Shown here one piece after another: positions 1 to 11,060 of a stretch of DNA of 64,000 nucleotides (the stretch's first letter is position 1; every line of letters starts with the position of its first letter). Position numbers and translations under genes: made by a program. The notes beneath the pieces are model-generated. The model had not been told where the DNA came from, did not search any database, and saw only the letters and a program-made list of their open reading frames with translations. The stretch is from Bactrocera neohumeralis (Eukaryota; Arthropoda; Insecta; Diptera; Tephritidae). The stretch covers positions 79,730,163 through 79,794,162 of the forward strand of contig NC_065921.1 in the NCBI RefSeq assembly GCF_024586455.1, in the 5' to 3' direction.

Positions 1-1223
1 GCAAGACAGTGAAGACAATTGTAACTCTATTAGTAACTCTGATCAGTTGGACACCGATGGTGATGGCAAGTGAGTATGGTTAGGTGAGCAATGTCTGTAG
101 GATTCATTTTTACTGGCATTTTTTGGCAGAGGTGACGCATGTGATGATGACATGGATGGCGATGGCATACCGAATCACCGCGACAACTGTCCCTTAGTAC
201 GAAATCCCGATCAGACGGACTTAAACCGTAAGTATCAGTACACCGAAGCTTTCAACAAGTTATAGTTAAATATTATGCCAAACAGACAACGGTAAGGGCG
301 ACATTTGCGAATACGATGAAGACGAGGATGGCACGCCCAACTTTATTGATAACTGCCCGAACAATTCCATGATCTATTCAACGGACTTCCGCGCAATCCG
401 CTCGGTTATACTCGATCCGGAAGGTGATGCTCAACGCGATCCCAATTGGGAAGTACACGCCAATGGTTCCGAAATCGTACAAACACTGAACAGTGATCCC
501 GGCTTGGTGGTGGGACATGACGCCTTTGGTGGTGTCGACTTTGAGGGCACATTCTTTGTTAACGACGACACAGATGACGATTATGTGGGCTTTATATTCA
601 GTTATCAGAGCAATCGCAAGTTCTATGTGGTTATGTGGAAGAAGGCCGCACAGACATATTGGGAATCGACACCATTCCGTGCGTCTTCGGAGCCGGGCAT
701 ACAGATTAAGTTGGTCGATAGCATAACAGGACCTGGTTCAATGTTGCGTAACAGTCTCTGGCACTCAGGCGATACGCCAGATCAAGTTAAGTTGCTGTGG
801 AAGGACCCAGCGAATGTTGGTTGGAAAGAGAAAACTTCATATCGCTGGTCGCTGTTGCATAGACCGGCGATCGGCCTGATACGCTTGAGGTAGAGTGTCT
901 GTGTGGGTATTTTAAGTAACTGAAACCTTTAACATTCTCCCCCGCTATTTTACAGGATGTATGAAGGCGAACATTTGATCTTGGATTCGCATAATATCTA
1001 CGACTCTACATTGAAAGGTGGACGCCTCGGCGTTTTCTGTTTCTCGCAGGAGATGATCATTTGGTCGGACCTAATTTACAAATGCAACAGTGCGTATTTG
1101 AGTTTTCTTCTGTTGTTTTGAAATACTTTAACCTATAATTCCGTACTTTTAGCGCGCGTTCCTGCCCTCATTTACAACGAGTTGCCGCACCAACTCAAGC
1201 AGAAGGTGGATGTGGATAGATAG
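1..1223 (+). CDS. Tsp: Thrombospondin, C-terminal five exons (partial at 5' end)
   Basis: Five exons are read at 1-69, 130-227, 286-889, 956-1089 and 1153-1223. Introns of 60, 58, 66 and 63 nt have GT..AG ends (gtgagt, gtaagt, gtagag, gtgcgt donors), and the frame closes exactly to give 324 residues plus TAG. The first two exons and the start of the third encode thrombospondin type 3 repeats: spaced Asp-rich calcium loops such as DTDGDG, DDDMDGDG and DEDEDG, each near a Cys as in DNCP. The rest is the thrombospondin C-terminal L-type lectin-like domain, with motifs such as STDFRAIRSV, WEVHANGSE, GTFFVNDD, YVGFIFSYQ and GGRLGVFCFSQEMIIWSDL. The family is a secreted, oligomeric, calcium-binding matrix glycoprotein; in Drosophila, Tsp acts at muscle-tendon attachment with integrins. 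Signal peptide, coiled coil and EGF domains must lie to the left of the window. No frame damage is seen, so this is an active gene, probably single copy. Confidence 0.97.
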
Positions 1224-1500
1224 GTAGTACCGAGCAGTATTCCTATACTGGGTGCTACCCCGTTTGGGTTAGCTTGGTTCCGCTGAAGTTGCTTGCCGTA
1301 GTACTTAATTAACTTTTTTGTTGAAAGTATTATTGGTGTCATGGCACCGAGCTTACTTTAATACATATTATTTGCATAAAACAGCGATACTACCATAACC
1401 GAGAATGTTTTTAAAATGTTATAATATGTACTATGTTCTTATAATAAGTGAAAAACACAACTAAATAAATTATTTAATAAAAGTTTTTGTAAATTACTCA
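1224..1500 (+). other. Tsp: Tsp 3' UTR with poly(A) signals
   Basis: The stretch after the Tsp stop codon is AT-rich and has no coding potential. Two canonical AATAAA hexamers lie at 1464-1469 and 1476-1481, followed by T-rich sequence (agtttttgt). This predicts cleavage at about 1490-1505 and a 3' UTR of about 270-280 nt. Confidence 0.7.
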
Positions 1501-1504
1501 CTAA

Positions 1505-1985
1505 ACTCTATGAAAACCTGTTTCTTTTGGTCAGAATTATTTTGCCGTATGAGCAATAGAACCCAAGTTAGGCCACAGTTCGTGACTGAAAGTATGAGTT
1601 TGTATAAATTCGCAGTGGTCAATAGGCTGTTGAGTATACAAGTATATCTATGTTTCGTGTGTAAAATTATGAAACAAAGATTTTATAAATCTGGACTACT
1701 TTTGGTTCAGCTTCTGGTAAAAGCACGAGAAGTAGTTCCGTTTTACTGATGGCAACATATGAAATTCTCGAAGGTCTCAGCTGCAGAATGGCAAATCAAG
1801 TATTTCAAGGTCATCCATCGTCATAAAATTTTCAGCATTTTAACTTGATACCAATTTTATCTTTGTCTACTCCATATTATCTTACCGAATCCGTCGAAAA
1901 CAGATTAATGAGAAATTTTAATTTCTTGTATTCTATACTTTGAGTAGGCTAAGTAACCGAGTGGGACGTGAAGTCTTCTCTGCAA
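1505..1985. other. Intergenic, nothing recognised
   Basis: Unremarkable AT-rich sequence just downstream of Tsp. The open frame at 1510-1749 has no recognisable domain and ends without splice context; I read it as chance. Confidence 0.5.
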
Positions 1986-1989
1986 AACA

Positions 1990-2745
1990 AAATACCAAAC
2001 CTTTCGTCTACCGGACAATCGTAGTGTTCAAGAGATTTTCCCAGAAGTTAAAGAAAGCATTTTTGTTCTAACAAAGAGTGTGCTCCCAACAAGGAATATA
2101 TTTATATATACAGATGGCGAGGCGGCTTTGAGATCTCTCAAGTCTCTTTGGGTTTCGTCTAAGTTAGTGAAAGAATTTCTTGATGTCTTAGTGGATCGAA
2201 CTTCCCACTTCATGATAAATCTGCAATTCGTTCCGGATATATTCATCATATCCCAAGGAACTATAAAGCAGAAGAACTAGCCATAACAGGCACTACCCTA
2301 CAATTAGACTCCGAAAAAGAGGGATATTTTATGAATCTGTCTACCTACTGATATATAATCGACAAACATGTTATAAATATAGCTGAGTCTCGGTGGAATC
2401 AATCTCTGACTTGCCTAACAAGCAAGTGAACGGAATATGACTCGGACATGCCGACTATAAAAATAATTATAAAAGGATTCTAGTAGGAGAACTAACCACT
2501 GCGTAATAGGCAGACATGCCAGGAGGTAGAAGAAGAGAAGACTATCAACCACATTCTATAGAAGCGCAACTATCGGTCGAGAGTTTTATGACAACGTCTC
2601 GGAGGTAGCTCAGATTAGTCTTTACATCAAACTTCATCAGGGGCACGGGGTGGTTCAGAGAGGAGCCAACAAAGTCAGATGAATGTAATCGCGGTGGTAT
2701 CATAAAGGAATATATGCGTCGTGAGACAGGCACTCTACCTACCTA
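1990..2745 (+). pseudogene. Non-LTR retrotransposon relic, RNase H and C-terminal zinc-knuckle end
   Basis: The frame at 2080-2280 reads like the RNase H domain of R1/Jockey-group elements: IYTDGEAALRSLKS followed by SSKLVKEFLDVL corresponds to the family pattern TDSQAALKAL...SKLV.EC.D.L. The catalytic-motif serine is replaced (DGEAA for DSQAA). Further on, about 2510-2560, a shifted frame reads RQTCQEVEEEKTINHIL, the Cys/His knuckle that follows RNase H in these ORF2 proteins. At 2630-2700 a frame gives WFREEPTKSDECNRGGII, a tail seen in such elements, and the copy ends in repeated ctac units near 2740. Frameshifts and stops throughout show a dead, 5'-truncated insertion on the + strand. Confidence 0.8.
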
Positions 2746-3110
2746 CCTACAACTTTGCCCAAATATATAACTATAAAACATAAAGTCATATATCCATCCT
2801 TTTAGAGCACATTTCACAAAAACTTTCAATTCACACCTATGTACTTTCTTTATTATCCATTCGTGTCTTGCAGTCGAGGAATTTACATTTAGTTAGACAT
2901 TTTCCTATAACTCAAATACGGAAAATTATTCGACGATCTGCACCTCGTTTGCTGTTGGTTGAGATAGCTGACTCTCGAATGATATCAAACAGAGGTAGTG
3001 AACATATCGAAAGCTCTGTGCAAAACGTGTGAAACAAAAACTGTAAAGATGTTTTTGGTATGGATCTCATAACATTGAACTTTGAATTGATGACTCTGAG
3101 CATTGTTTAG
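2745..3110. other. Intergenic, nothing firmly recognised
   Basis: AT-rich sequence between a retrotransposon tail and the mariner relics. The segment 2930-3080 could be an older, unreadable part of the mariner relic that follows, but no motif supports this. Confidence 0.4.
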
Positions 3111-3114
3111 AGCT

Positions 3115-3670
3115 AGTTGTTCGTAATAATTCCAAAATATGCTGTCGCCGAAGTCTTATTGAGAATTATGTGCAAAAACTGCATCTATATTTTAGTTGAA
3201 GAAGGAATAAATTCGCATAACTGTCGTGTAGAGAAAAAGCCCAGCATATTCTCTAGATCTGACTACATTTTTCTCTTCTCAGATCACAAGCTAACTAATT
3301 CTAGAAAACGAGCACTCCAATCACGAATTGTCTTATCATCGGCTCGTCACAATTTTGAATTGATGATTCTGAGCATTTTAGCTCAGAAGCTGGGTATTTA
3401 AAGGATCTGTACAAAATAGTGTCAGGTGAGCTTAAACTGTACCAAAAACAACGAAAAACTGTCCGAGTTATGTTTAAGGTTGATCGTTCGTAATAAATCC
3501 GAAATATGGCGTCAACTCATGGTCATAGTCTGGACGAGCATCTTTGAAGACTATTTTGTAAGGAAAAGCCATACCATATTCTTCATATCTGGCTACTTTC
3601 TGCTCTTCTCAGATCTAACTAGAAAGTATTTCAGAGACAATGAACCACGACTGAGATTAGAATCATAATC
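3115..3670 (+). pseudogene. Two tandem mariner transposase C-terminal relics
   Basis: Two neighbouring segments carry the same decayed motif. At about 3235-3290 a frame reads KPSIFSRSDYIFLFSDHK, and about 340 bp later (3568-3630) the DNA again runs from aagccatacc to ttctcagatct. Both match the third-aspartate region of mariner transposases (pattern KPPYSPDLAPSDFFLFSDLK). The upstream parts are also alike: ttgttcgtaataa at 3118 and gatcgttcgtaataa at 3481. So the region is either a tandem duplication of a dead mariner 3' part or two insertions. No terminal inverted repeats were found, and both copies have substitutions in conserved positions. Confidence 0.6.
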
Positions 3671-3714
3671 GGTGTAATGCTTTTGAAATTAACTATCTGG
3701 AAAAATAAAAACCG

Positions 3715-4260
3715 ATTTTTATAGTAGCTGCTTTTTAATTCGGTGAAGTATGTCAATGTCGTCGTATATGTATCTCGTACAGCTCATCGTTCCATCGACT
3801 GCGATATTCGCCGTGGCCAATGCGCAAAGAACCATAAATCTTTCGCAGAATCTTTCTCTCGAATACTCGTAAGTCGATTCAATAGATGTTGTTATCGTCC
3901 ACGCCTCTGCACCATATAGCAAGACAGGAATGATGAGTGACTGGCAAAATGTGGTCCTTGTTATTCGAGAGAGAACTTTATTTCTTAATTGCCTACTCAG
4001 TCTGAAGTAGCAGCTGTTGGCAAGAGTTATTCTCCGATGCATTTTAGGGCTGATACTGTGGCTGGTGTTGATGCTGGTTCCAAGATAGACGAACTTATCC
4101 ACGACTTCGAAGTTATCACTGTCAACAGTGAGTCTGAATCCTCGTTTGATATCCAACGGTTCGGAGAGATCCTTACCAATCCTGTTGCAGCTTTTGGTAG
4201 AGATACTTCACTTCCTTTAATTCTTAAATATTTAAATATATTTCGTATATTATGAAGTAA
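3715..4260 (-). pseudogene. RTE-like retrotransposon relic, end of reverse transcriptase and linker
   Basis: On the minus strand, 4156 to 3719 encodes 145 residues with the signature of insect RTE-like (CFDP2-like) ORFs just after the reverse transcriptase palm: NFEVVDKFVYLGTSINT, then HRRITLANSCYFRLSRQL and LIIPVLLYGAEAWT. The block 4160-4240 (minus strand) may extend it upstream, out of frame. The usual tail after GAEAW is partly garbled after residue 100, indicating frameshifts. Both ends are truncated, and no target-site duplication was identified. The same family occurs at 23.3-24.45 kb. Confidence 0.85.
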
Positions 4261-5825
4261 CGTACCTTGACTGCCTTCTCTATCCGTTGATGATTATGCT
4301 TTCAAAAACTTTTCGCCGCTATCTTCGTAAATAAATGCCTACACATGGATGATAATTTAGATAAGATTTCGTATATTCAAATAGTTCATATGTTTATTTG
4401 CATTTCTCTGCCTGGAAACCATAATGATCGCAATTAAAAGTTATTCAGGCTTTATCATTACTCCTACAATAAGACGAACAGTTTTCGAATTTCCGAGTAA
4501 GGACTGAAAATTTGAGTGCACAAAAAAAAAAACAAAAGCAAATAGCACCTTCACATGCGATGTGGCATACAGTTTGATTGTTGTAGCGTGAAAGTCATCA
4601 AAATGTGGAGAAAGGCTGATGGATGCCTGCCGAACGCGTACAACTAGTATGGACAAATACAAGAATGAGCCGGTCGGATCACATTTACAGTTATAATATA
4701 TACATATGTATATAAGCGAGTGTACTTATCTATAAATGCCAAAATATTATTTGCCAGCACAATGTTTAAACACTTGCCACACGCACACACCAGCTTCATT
4801 CACACCATTGTGTGACAGCAAATCAAGGGGACAACACGCTTTGCACCACAACACATTAGCCGTGCTCGCAATATGTGGCAACTTCAAAGCATATGCAGCC
4901 GCATGAAAGGATTTCGGGTGTGGAAGTGGCGCACAGATAGCGCTCGGTTGCCATTGGCAGCATGATAATTGCAAAGCCGTTGAGGATGGCTTCAATATTG
5001 GCGCCGGCGTGCGTGTATCTGTATATGCGGAGTTGGTGTTCGTGTTGTTGTTGTTGTTGCTGTGGCTGCTGCTATTAGAAACTAAAGTCTCGCATTAGTT
5101 GCGCCTGCAGGCATAACGTTCTTCAGTTAAGCGGGTGTGGCAAGTTGTCGCAAAGTAGTTGCGGTTTCATAATTACCATTTAAACTACACATACACACAC
5201 ACAAGCGCACATATATGTATGTATATATGGGAATTATGTACTCATTTGGAAATATTCAAATTTGCTCAAACATATATGCCAATGTACAATATTTGCATTA
5301 GCGGAGACCCTCGGGCACATGCCAAGGCGAAATTTCCATTCGACAGCCTCAAATTGCGAAATATTAAAATTTTTGGTATTTTAGTAACTCACACATACGC
5401 ATGTTTATATGATATATAAGCTGATACTAGTTTACTCACGTATTTGCCGAGATAAAAAGTTTTGGTTTTAGAATAGTTTGGCTGACAGTGGTTTTTTGGA
5501 GGAAAAATTATGAAATGTGCAATAATTTGAGACTTGGAGAGACCAAGCATATCTCTTTCGCTCTCTCTTTATCTCTTAAAGAGAACGAATAATATACATA
5601 TTTAGACAGTTTCCTATCAAAAATTTGTGAAAATTTGTTTTCTGAAAGCTCAGTAGTCGATCACAAAAACACTCCGTTTAAATGCGTATATTTAATGGAA
5701 AAACAGTTCTAAACTAAGTAATATCGAATCGGAGCCACGCCTACATTTTATATAATGGTGTTTTAAGAAATTGTAAAATATTACACATATTAACATTCAC
5801 AAAGACCAATGCTTTTTGTACACAA
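4261..5825. other. Intergenic with simple repeats
   Basis: No gene seen. The region holds a (GTT)n/(GCT)n tract at 5040-5075, CA-rich repeats with ATATGTATGTATATATG at 5185-5230, and a CTCTTT-rich patch at 5560-5580. The segment 4740-5160 is less AT-rich than its surroundings and has no obvious domain in any frame; regulatory DNA is possible. Confidence 0.5.
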
Positions 5826-6222
5826 ACTTGATTTTGATCGCTCAGTTTATATGACAGCTATATGCTATAGTCGTCCGATCTTAACGATTTATTCATAGAT
5901 TATGTAAATGTCTTAGTTTATTATCCATGTCGAATTTCGTGAGGATATCTCGTCAAATGGGAAAGTTTTCCTTACAAGAACTTGATTCCGATTGTTCAAT
6001 TTGTATGGGAACTACATCCTATATTGGTTCGATATGAATGGTTCCTACAAATGAACAGCTTCTTGGGGTGGAAATGATGTGTGCAAAGTTTCAGATCGGT
6101 ATCTCAAAAACTGAAGTATTGGTTAGCATATACATATACAGACGGACTCGATTTTTTCTGTTGGGACTTATGTACATACTTCGTGGCAAACTGAAAATAT
6201 CCTGCTCAGGGTATAAAATTTA
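5826..6222 (-). repeat. Dispersed 'gggtata' element, copy 1 (reverse orientation)
   Basis: This copy is inverted relative to those at 33.53 and 57.44 kb. It begins with ctcagtttatatgacagctat, passes through phrases shared by all copies (gaatttcgtgaggatatctcg, cagatcggtatctcaaaaactga, gacgg), and ends at cagggtataaaatt. The other copies start with the reverse complement of this end, ataccctgaac. There is no coding capacity. It resembles the abundant short interspersed non-autonomous elements of flies; class not assigned. Confidence 0.7.
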
Positions 6223-6399
6223 AATAAGTGGACTTGGCAGCTCTAATCAAATTAAATTTGGTTTGCCTCGTTAAAAGCTCACGAAATAGTTAAAAAAAAG
6301 AGCTTTCAGCGAGTATTCAAGAGTTTAGCGCCCTTGCGGATGGAGTCATGTATAAAAGTTCACGCAAGTGAGGAAAATTATTTGATTGTCACTTGGGAG

Positions 6400-6850
6400 T
6401 GGCCAGAAACGATCCTTTTACATTCAGCTCACGACTTCCGGTCTTTGACCAAGTATCCTCTGGGTAGCCAAAGAACAATCGTTTGAAGATGAGCTAAAGT
6501 GAGAAGGCGAACCATCCCTCTCCAGTATTGTGCGCTGGGTTTGCAGCCCGCCATGTAAAACACGAAAATGAAACAACAACGTCGGAAGAGAAACCCCCCT
6601 TTTTTTTGTCGACCACAGCAAACGTAATAAGGACTATGATTTAAGGGCATGCACCTGGAATGTCCCGTCTCTTAGTTGGTTGATGTCTTCATAAAAATAA
6701 AGGCTGACATCACCGCCGTCCAAGAAGTGCGATGGACGGGACAAGGACTGAAACAAGTAGGTCCCTGTGGTGTTCAAAGAAGAAGTGCTACTGTTTTGTC
6801 AAATTTATAGAACTAGTGGGGCAAACAGATGCTTCTTGACAGGTAACAAG
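6400..6850 (+). pseudogene. RTE-like retrotransposon relic, 5' region and endonuclease start
   Basis: The part 6420-6510 recurs inverted at 44.1-44.2 kb (shared: agctcacgacttc, accaagtatcc, gtagccaaa), so it is 5' sequence of a multi-copy element. At about 6650-6780 interrupted frames read TWNVRSL, then KADITAVQEVRWTGQG. That is the start of the APE-type endonuclease of RTE-like ORFs, in which a WNVR motif and ITAVQEVRW carry early catalytic residues. Between them is a deletion or frameshift. The copy stops near 6850, before the reverse transcriptase. Same family as 3.7 and 23.3 kb by domain style, but no overlap exists to prove one element. Confidence 0.75.
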
Positions 6851-8600
6851 TCAGTTGGAAACAACCACAGGGTAATAATTCACTACTTTAACTTTTGAAG
6901 TGTGATAAAAAAAACGAATCAATGCCTCCAAGAACTTTCATAGAAATGTTCAGGTAGATTGGACAACATAGTGATAAACGAAAGAGAGAAGAGAATTGTT
7001 TACTACTCCTAGAAGAGAATAGCGATGCCTTGTGTGTGAATTTGTGAACCTCTTCTGGAAACTCAGTAACTACTTTAGAGCTTTCCAAAAGGTTTCATCG
7101 AACTTAGAACTTCGAGACTAGAAATTTCCTGTTGCAAGGATCATGAAAAATAAATAATAGACCAAAAGTGGCAATACTCTGCAAAAAAAAAAACGTTATA
7201 CCAGTTATAGGTCCCAAGAGGGAACAGTGGTGGACTTTGTGGAACTTTTTGTGCCAATTTCGGTGTAATGGCAACTGTTCTTGAACCTTTTCGAATTGCA
7301 TCGATGAAATCCGTATATATATGGTATATAAATTTTTTGCTTTTAGGGTACTTGAAAAGCCCTTAATAATGACTACACCAACATTAACTTTCACTATCCT
7401 CTCAGGACTTAAAGTAGAAATTTAAGGATCTTTCCTCAATTTTTTATTAATTTTTTAATTTTACTCGCGTATTCATTAGCATGAGTACACTGTGCCGTCG
7501 CATTAAAAGCGATTTTCGACAATTTCGTAAATCCTATGTACATTTAACTATATGTAGTTGCATAATTATCAGTATGCATGCTCGAATATATCCCAGCTAC
7601 ACAATGAATTACAACTCGTATTGACTTTCCGGCGGCGCTCAATTTTCAACAAACTTTTCTACCAACTCGCTAACAATCGAAATGCCGAACACAAAGGATT
7701 TGCGCTGCCGCATAAGCAAGTTTCCCGAGCATAGTGGGGGTGGTGGGCGCGTTTTAAGTTTTATTACACTTGAAATTTCCTCTTTACTTTTTAAATATCA
7801 CACCTTTAATGGCTTTTATTACCGCTATCGGTGTACCGTAATGTAATTTTAGACTGAAAGTTATGCATATGAACATAAAGACATGCTTAGATAAGGTAGT
7901 TGGTTGAAGGTGGGGAAAGATTAAGTAGTTTTGATGTAATTTACAGTGGTGTGACTATTTTAGGTTTGGTTATTTTTCGTTCAAGAGGCTTTAACTGTAG
8001 TTGTGTTTGTGAGTAGAGAGAAAATTGGGTACATAATTTTTTTATTTAACATTTTGAAAAGCACAATATGTTTGTAGTAGTCATGTTGGCCTGACAGAGA
8101 TCTTTAACGTCAGATCTAAAGCAGTTTTCATAAATTCAGCTACACAATTTCAGAGCTTAAACAGAGATGCTGAGTTCTAAATGCAGTTAACCTAAGATGA
8201 GTCGTATAACCGATTTCGAAATATTCTTCAACCCAAGCATTGATAGTTCAGCCTGACGGCAGAAAAGCGGTAAATCGAAAAGTTCAGCTTCTGTAAGGTA
8301 CTTGCCTGGTATCTTAATTTAATAGCAGTTGACTGCCAAGAAGTTGTCTAAAAGCCATGGAACGGCTTGATTACTATTTCCATTCTTTTAACACCGCTAC
8401 AGTCTAGGTTCTTAGTCTTACTTTCAAACAAAATACAATTTTCTCAGTTTTTCTTCTATGTCTTCGTTTAGTTTTCTAACTTAGTATTTTACTGTGCTAA
8501 GTCAATTGGATTAAATAAGAAAACCGAAAAGTTCTTTTAAACTAATCTCACATCCGAAAATCCCCCGCATATTTGAATAAAATCATCAAACTGTACGAAA
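6851..8600. other. Intergenic, no gene recognised
   Basis: AT-rich DNA with short chance frames only (for example 96 codons, minus strand, 7394-7104, no domain). The part 7560-7760 is somewhat GC-richer, with a short G-run, and could be regulatory, but nothing specific is visible. Confidence 0.5.
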
Positions 8601-9055
8601 AGCATATAGAAAAGGTCAGAAAATTTACTAATCGTTAGTGGCTATTAGCAAAGTCACTTAGTCTAAGGCCAAAGGGTTGCTGTCTCCGCTAAATGTAAAC
8701 AAAAGGGTCAGTAACCTCCCCAACAATACATAGCATATACAGATCTCTCCCCAGAGGTCATTGACCTCAAAAAGCTTATAGAATTTGATAAATGTAAGCA
8801 AAGGGTTCGTGTCCTAGCTAAATTTAAAAATAAAGGTCATTCAGCTCACCACAAGTCTTTGACCTCAGAAAGTGATGTTGATCTCGCAAACAGGTAAACA
8901 AAAGGCTTATTAACCTCATCAAAGATCATTGACCTCGTGTTGTAAAAAAAGAGGTCATTGACTTCAAAAAGGGGTTGTTGTCCAAAGGGTAGTTGTCCTT
9001 GCAAAATGTAAGCAAAGGAGTCATCATTAATGTTCATAAGTCCTGAAAAAACTTG
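8600..9055. repeat. Degenerate minisatellite carrying IR-1 nuclear-receptor-like sites
   Basis: Roughly 60-110 bp units recur with considerable decay. Each has a form of 'gggttgttgtcc...gctaaatgtaaacaaaagg' followed by 'aggtcattgacctcaaaaag'. One copy, 8755-8767, is a perfect palindrome: AGGTCA, T, TGACCT. Weaker forms are at 8834-8846, 8853-8865, 8923-8935 and 8952-8964. The array has no coding frame. Confidence 0.75.
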
Positions 9056-10260
9056 TCATCCAACCTTTTTATAATCCATTTTCAAATAGTTTCACACCCA
9101 TATCTCTCTATACGCTTCACTAATTAAAAATTAGCGTCTGATTAATTGAATTAATGAAACAAATTAGCAATGAGTGTGAAATATCCAAGTCTTAGGGGTA
9201 AAATAAACAAAAGCGCTGTTTTGCACTAACCTTGCTTAGAGTGTTGCAGTCACGTAATTAGCTTAAAGGGAGGAGGAGAACTTTCTAAAGAACTTTTTTG
9301 AAAAACCTTAAAAGAATTAAAACTCTTTGACTTTACAGTTGAGTGTTTTACATACCATTCGGTGCAACAGAAGTTAACTCGGTTTGTGTTTGTTTTGTAA
9401 ACAAACCAGACTTTTCGAAAATACATAAAAAAATCCTGCACTCCTTCTAAGTATTTCCTTGCATAATAAGTGCACACGACCGCTTGTGTGAAGTAGTTAT
9501 ATTAGTAGCATTTTTTGGTGTTACTATCGTATACGATCGCAAGAGCATGCAAACGACTAAAGGGCACGTAATCACGTGAACTGCGACGCACCGTTGAGCT
9601 AAAAAGGCGCTGCGGCACACAACTAAGGGCACACAAATGAATCAATAAATGCATGAAATATAATTTTCCAATCAATTAATTTTTGAAGTAACGTCCACTA
9701 CATGACCGCATCAGGCGCACCGCACCGCACCGCAGCGCGACTCGCTAGACCGGAATCGAAAGTCATTGAGTGCGCACGGCACGGACGGATGCCTGCTTTG
9801 CCTATCGCATCGGTGACACAGACACACACACACATACATGTATATATGTATGTGTGAAAAGGATGAAATGTGAGTTGACTGCCTGCTGCTCGTCGGTGCT
9901 CTATGAAATTCACTTACCCCGCCCGTAACTGCTCGGCATGAGTTCGATTTTTCACCTGACCTCATCTCACCACCCCCTCTTTTCTGAGTTTTGTTGTTGT
10001 TTTTCCTTTTTATTGTTTACGCTCAATGGCCGTTGGAGTAGATTGCATGTTTGACTGCTGTATTCAACCGCTTGAACCTGACCGTTGCCAATGTTGACGC
10101 CGAAGTTGCGGTTCGATGTTTACTGTCAACATAAACGTACAACAACAATAACAACAGAAATACGATTGGGTATGCGTGCAAACAGTAAGGATGTAATACA
10201 CGCACGTAAAAAAACGCAAACAAGCACACAAGCATGTGTTTTTTTTTGTATTTGGTACGC
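9056..10260. other. Intergenic with simple repeats
   Basis: No gene seen. There is a CACCG-type short repeat at 9715-9735 (gcaccgcaccgcaccgcagc), a (CA)n and ATATGTATGTG tract at 9820-9860, and a GC-richer block at 9700-10020. The last has overlapping frames on the minus strand (9965-9698), none with a recognisable domain. Confidence 0.5.
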
Positions 10261-11060
10261 ATTAGGGTGGTGCGTAAATGTAGAGGTGACATTTTTTAAC
10301 AATTTTTTTTTTAGTTTTAACTATGAAATGTCTTCTTCTTTAATTTAAGATATTTTTTTTTAATGTTGGTGCTTATAGACACCGGTTAGGGTGTGTTTTG
10401 ATGAAAATTTAGACTGCTCTATGGAGAGTGACACGCGCCGTAATGTTTTCAAACCAAATAAAAATTTATTTTTGATATATGTATGTATGTAAATGTGCTA
10501 TTACCGATTGAAAGTGTGCGAAAAAGAAATCAAATTGTTAGTTCCACCCTAATTTTCGCGTATGTTATATGTCATATTTCAGATAAATAATAGCAAAAAT
10601 TTTTTTTGTAAACACTTATAATTTTTACAATATTTTATCACTTCAGGCTTGAAAGTGATTTTGATATTTTATGTTTTAAGTATCACCCTAATGTAATACA
10701 ATTTTTTGAAAACCTTTTACGAAAATAATATTTTGTGTATATTTTAAAACACAAAAAATAACGTGCCATCAAACTGATTTTGGTTCTTTTATTTTTTAAC
10801 TACCACCCTAAGTACTCAAATTTTTTGCAAAGCAGAAACTAAAATATTATTTTTTTATAATTAAAAACATGAAATCGCAGATTAAGCTATAGTCTATAAT
10901 TACTGTTAAAGATTTTAAAATACTAGGGTGTGCTTTAACAGCGACTTTAAAATCTACAATTGCCTTTTTTTATTTGAAGCTGGCATTGAATGCACTTTCT
11001 TTGTTAGAAGCGATAAAACCTACAAAAAAATTAAATCTATTTTTTACGAACCACCCTAAT
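10261..11060. mobile_element. Non-autonomous inverted-repeat element, ATTAGGGTGG family, 800 bp
   Basis: The left end is ATTAGGGTGGTGCGTAAA at 10261-10278; the right end, read in reverse complement from 11060, is ATTAGGGTGGTTCGTAAA. That is 17 of 18 matches. The same terminal word recurs inside as decayed copies: forward near 10386 and 10924, inverted near 10544, 10684 and 10803. The interior is AT-rich with no transposase frame. The bases gc flank both sides, so no longer target duplication is evident. Superfamily cannot be assigned from the ends alone. Confidence 0.75.

Noticed and set aside
9698..9965. Overlapping 71-84 codon minus-strand frames
   Set aside because: Centred on a (CA)n/ATGTATATATG tract; no domain.
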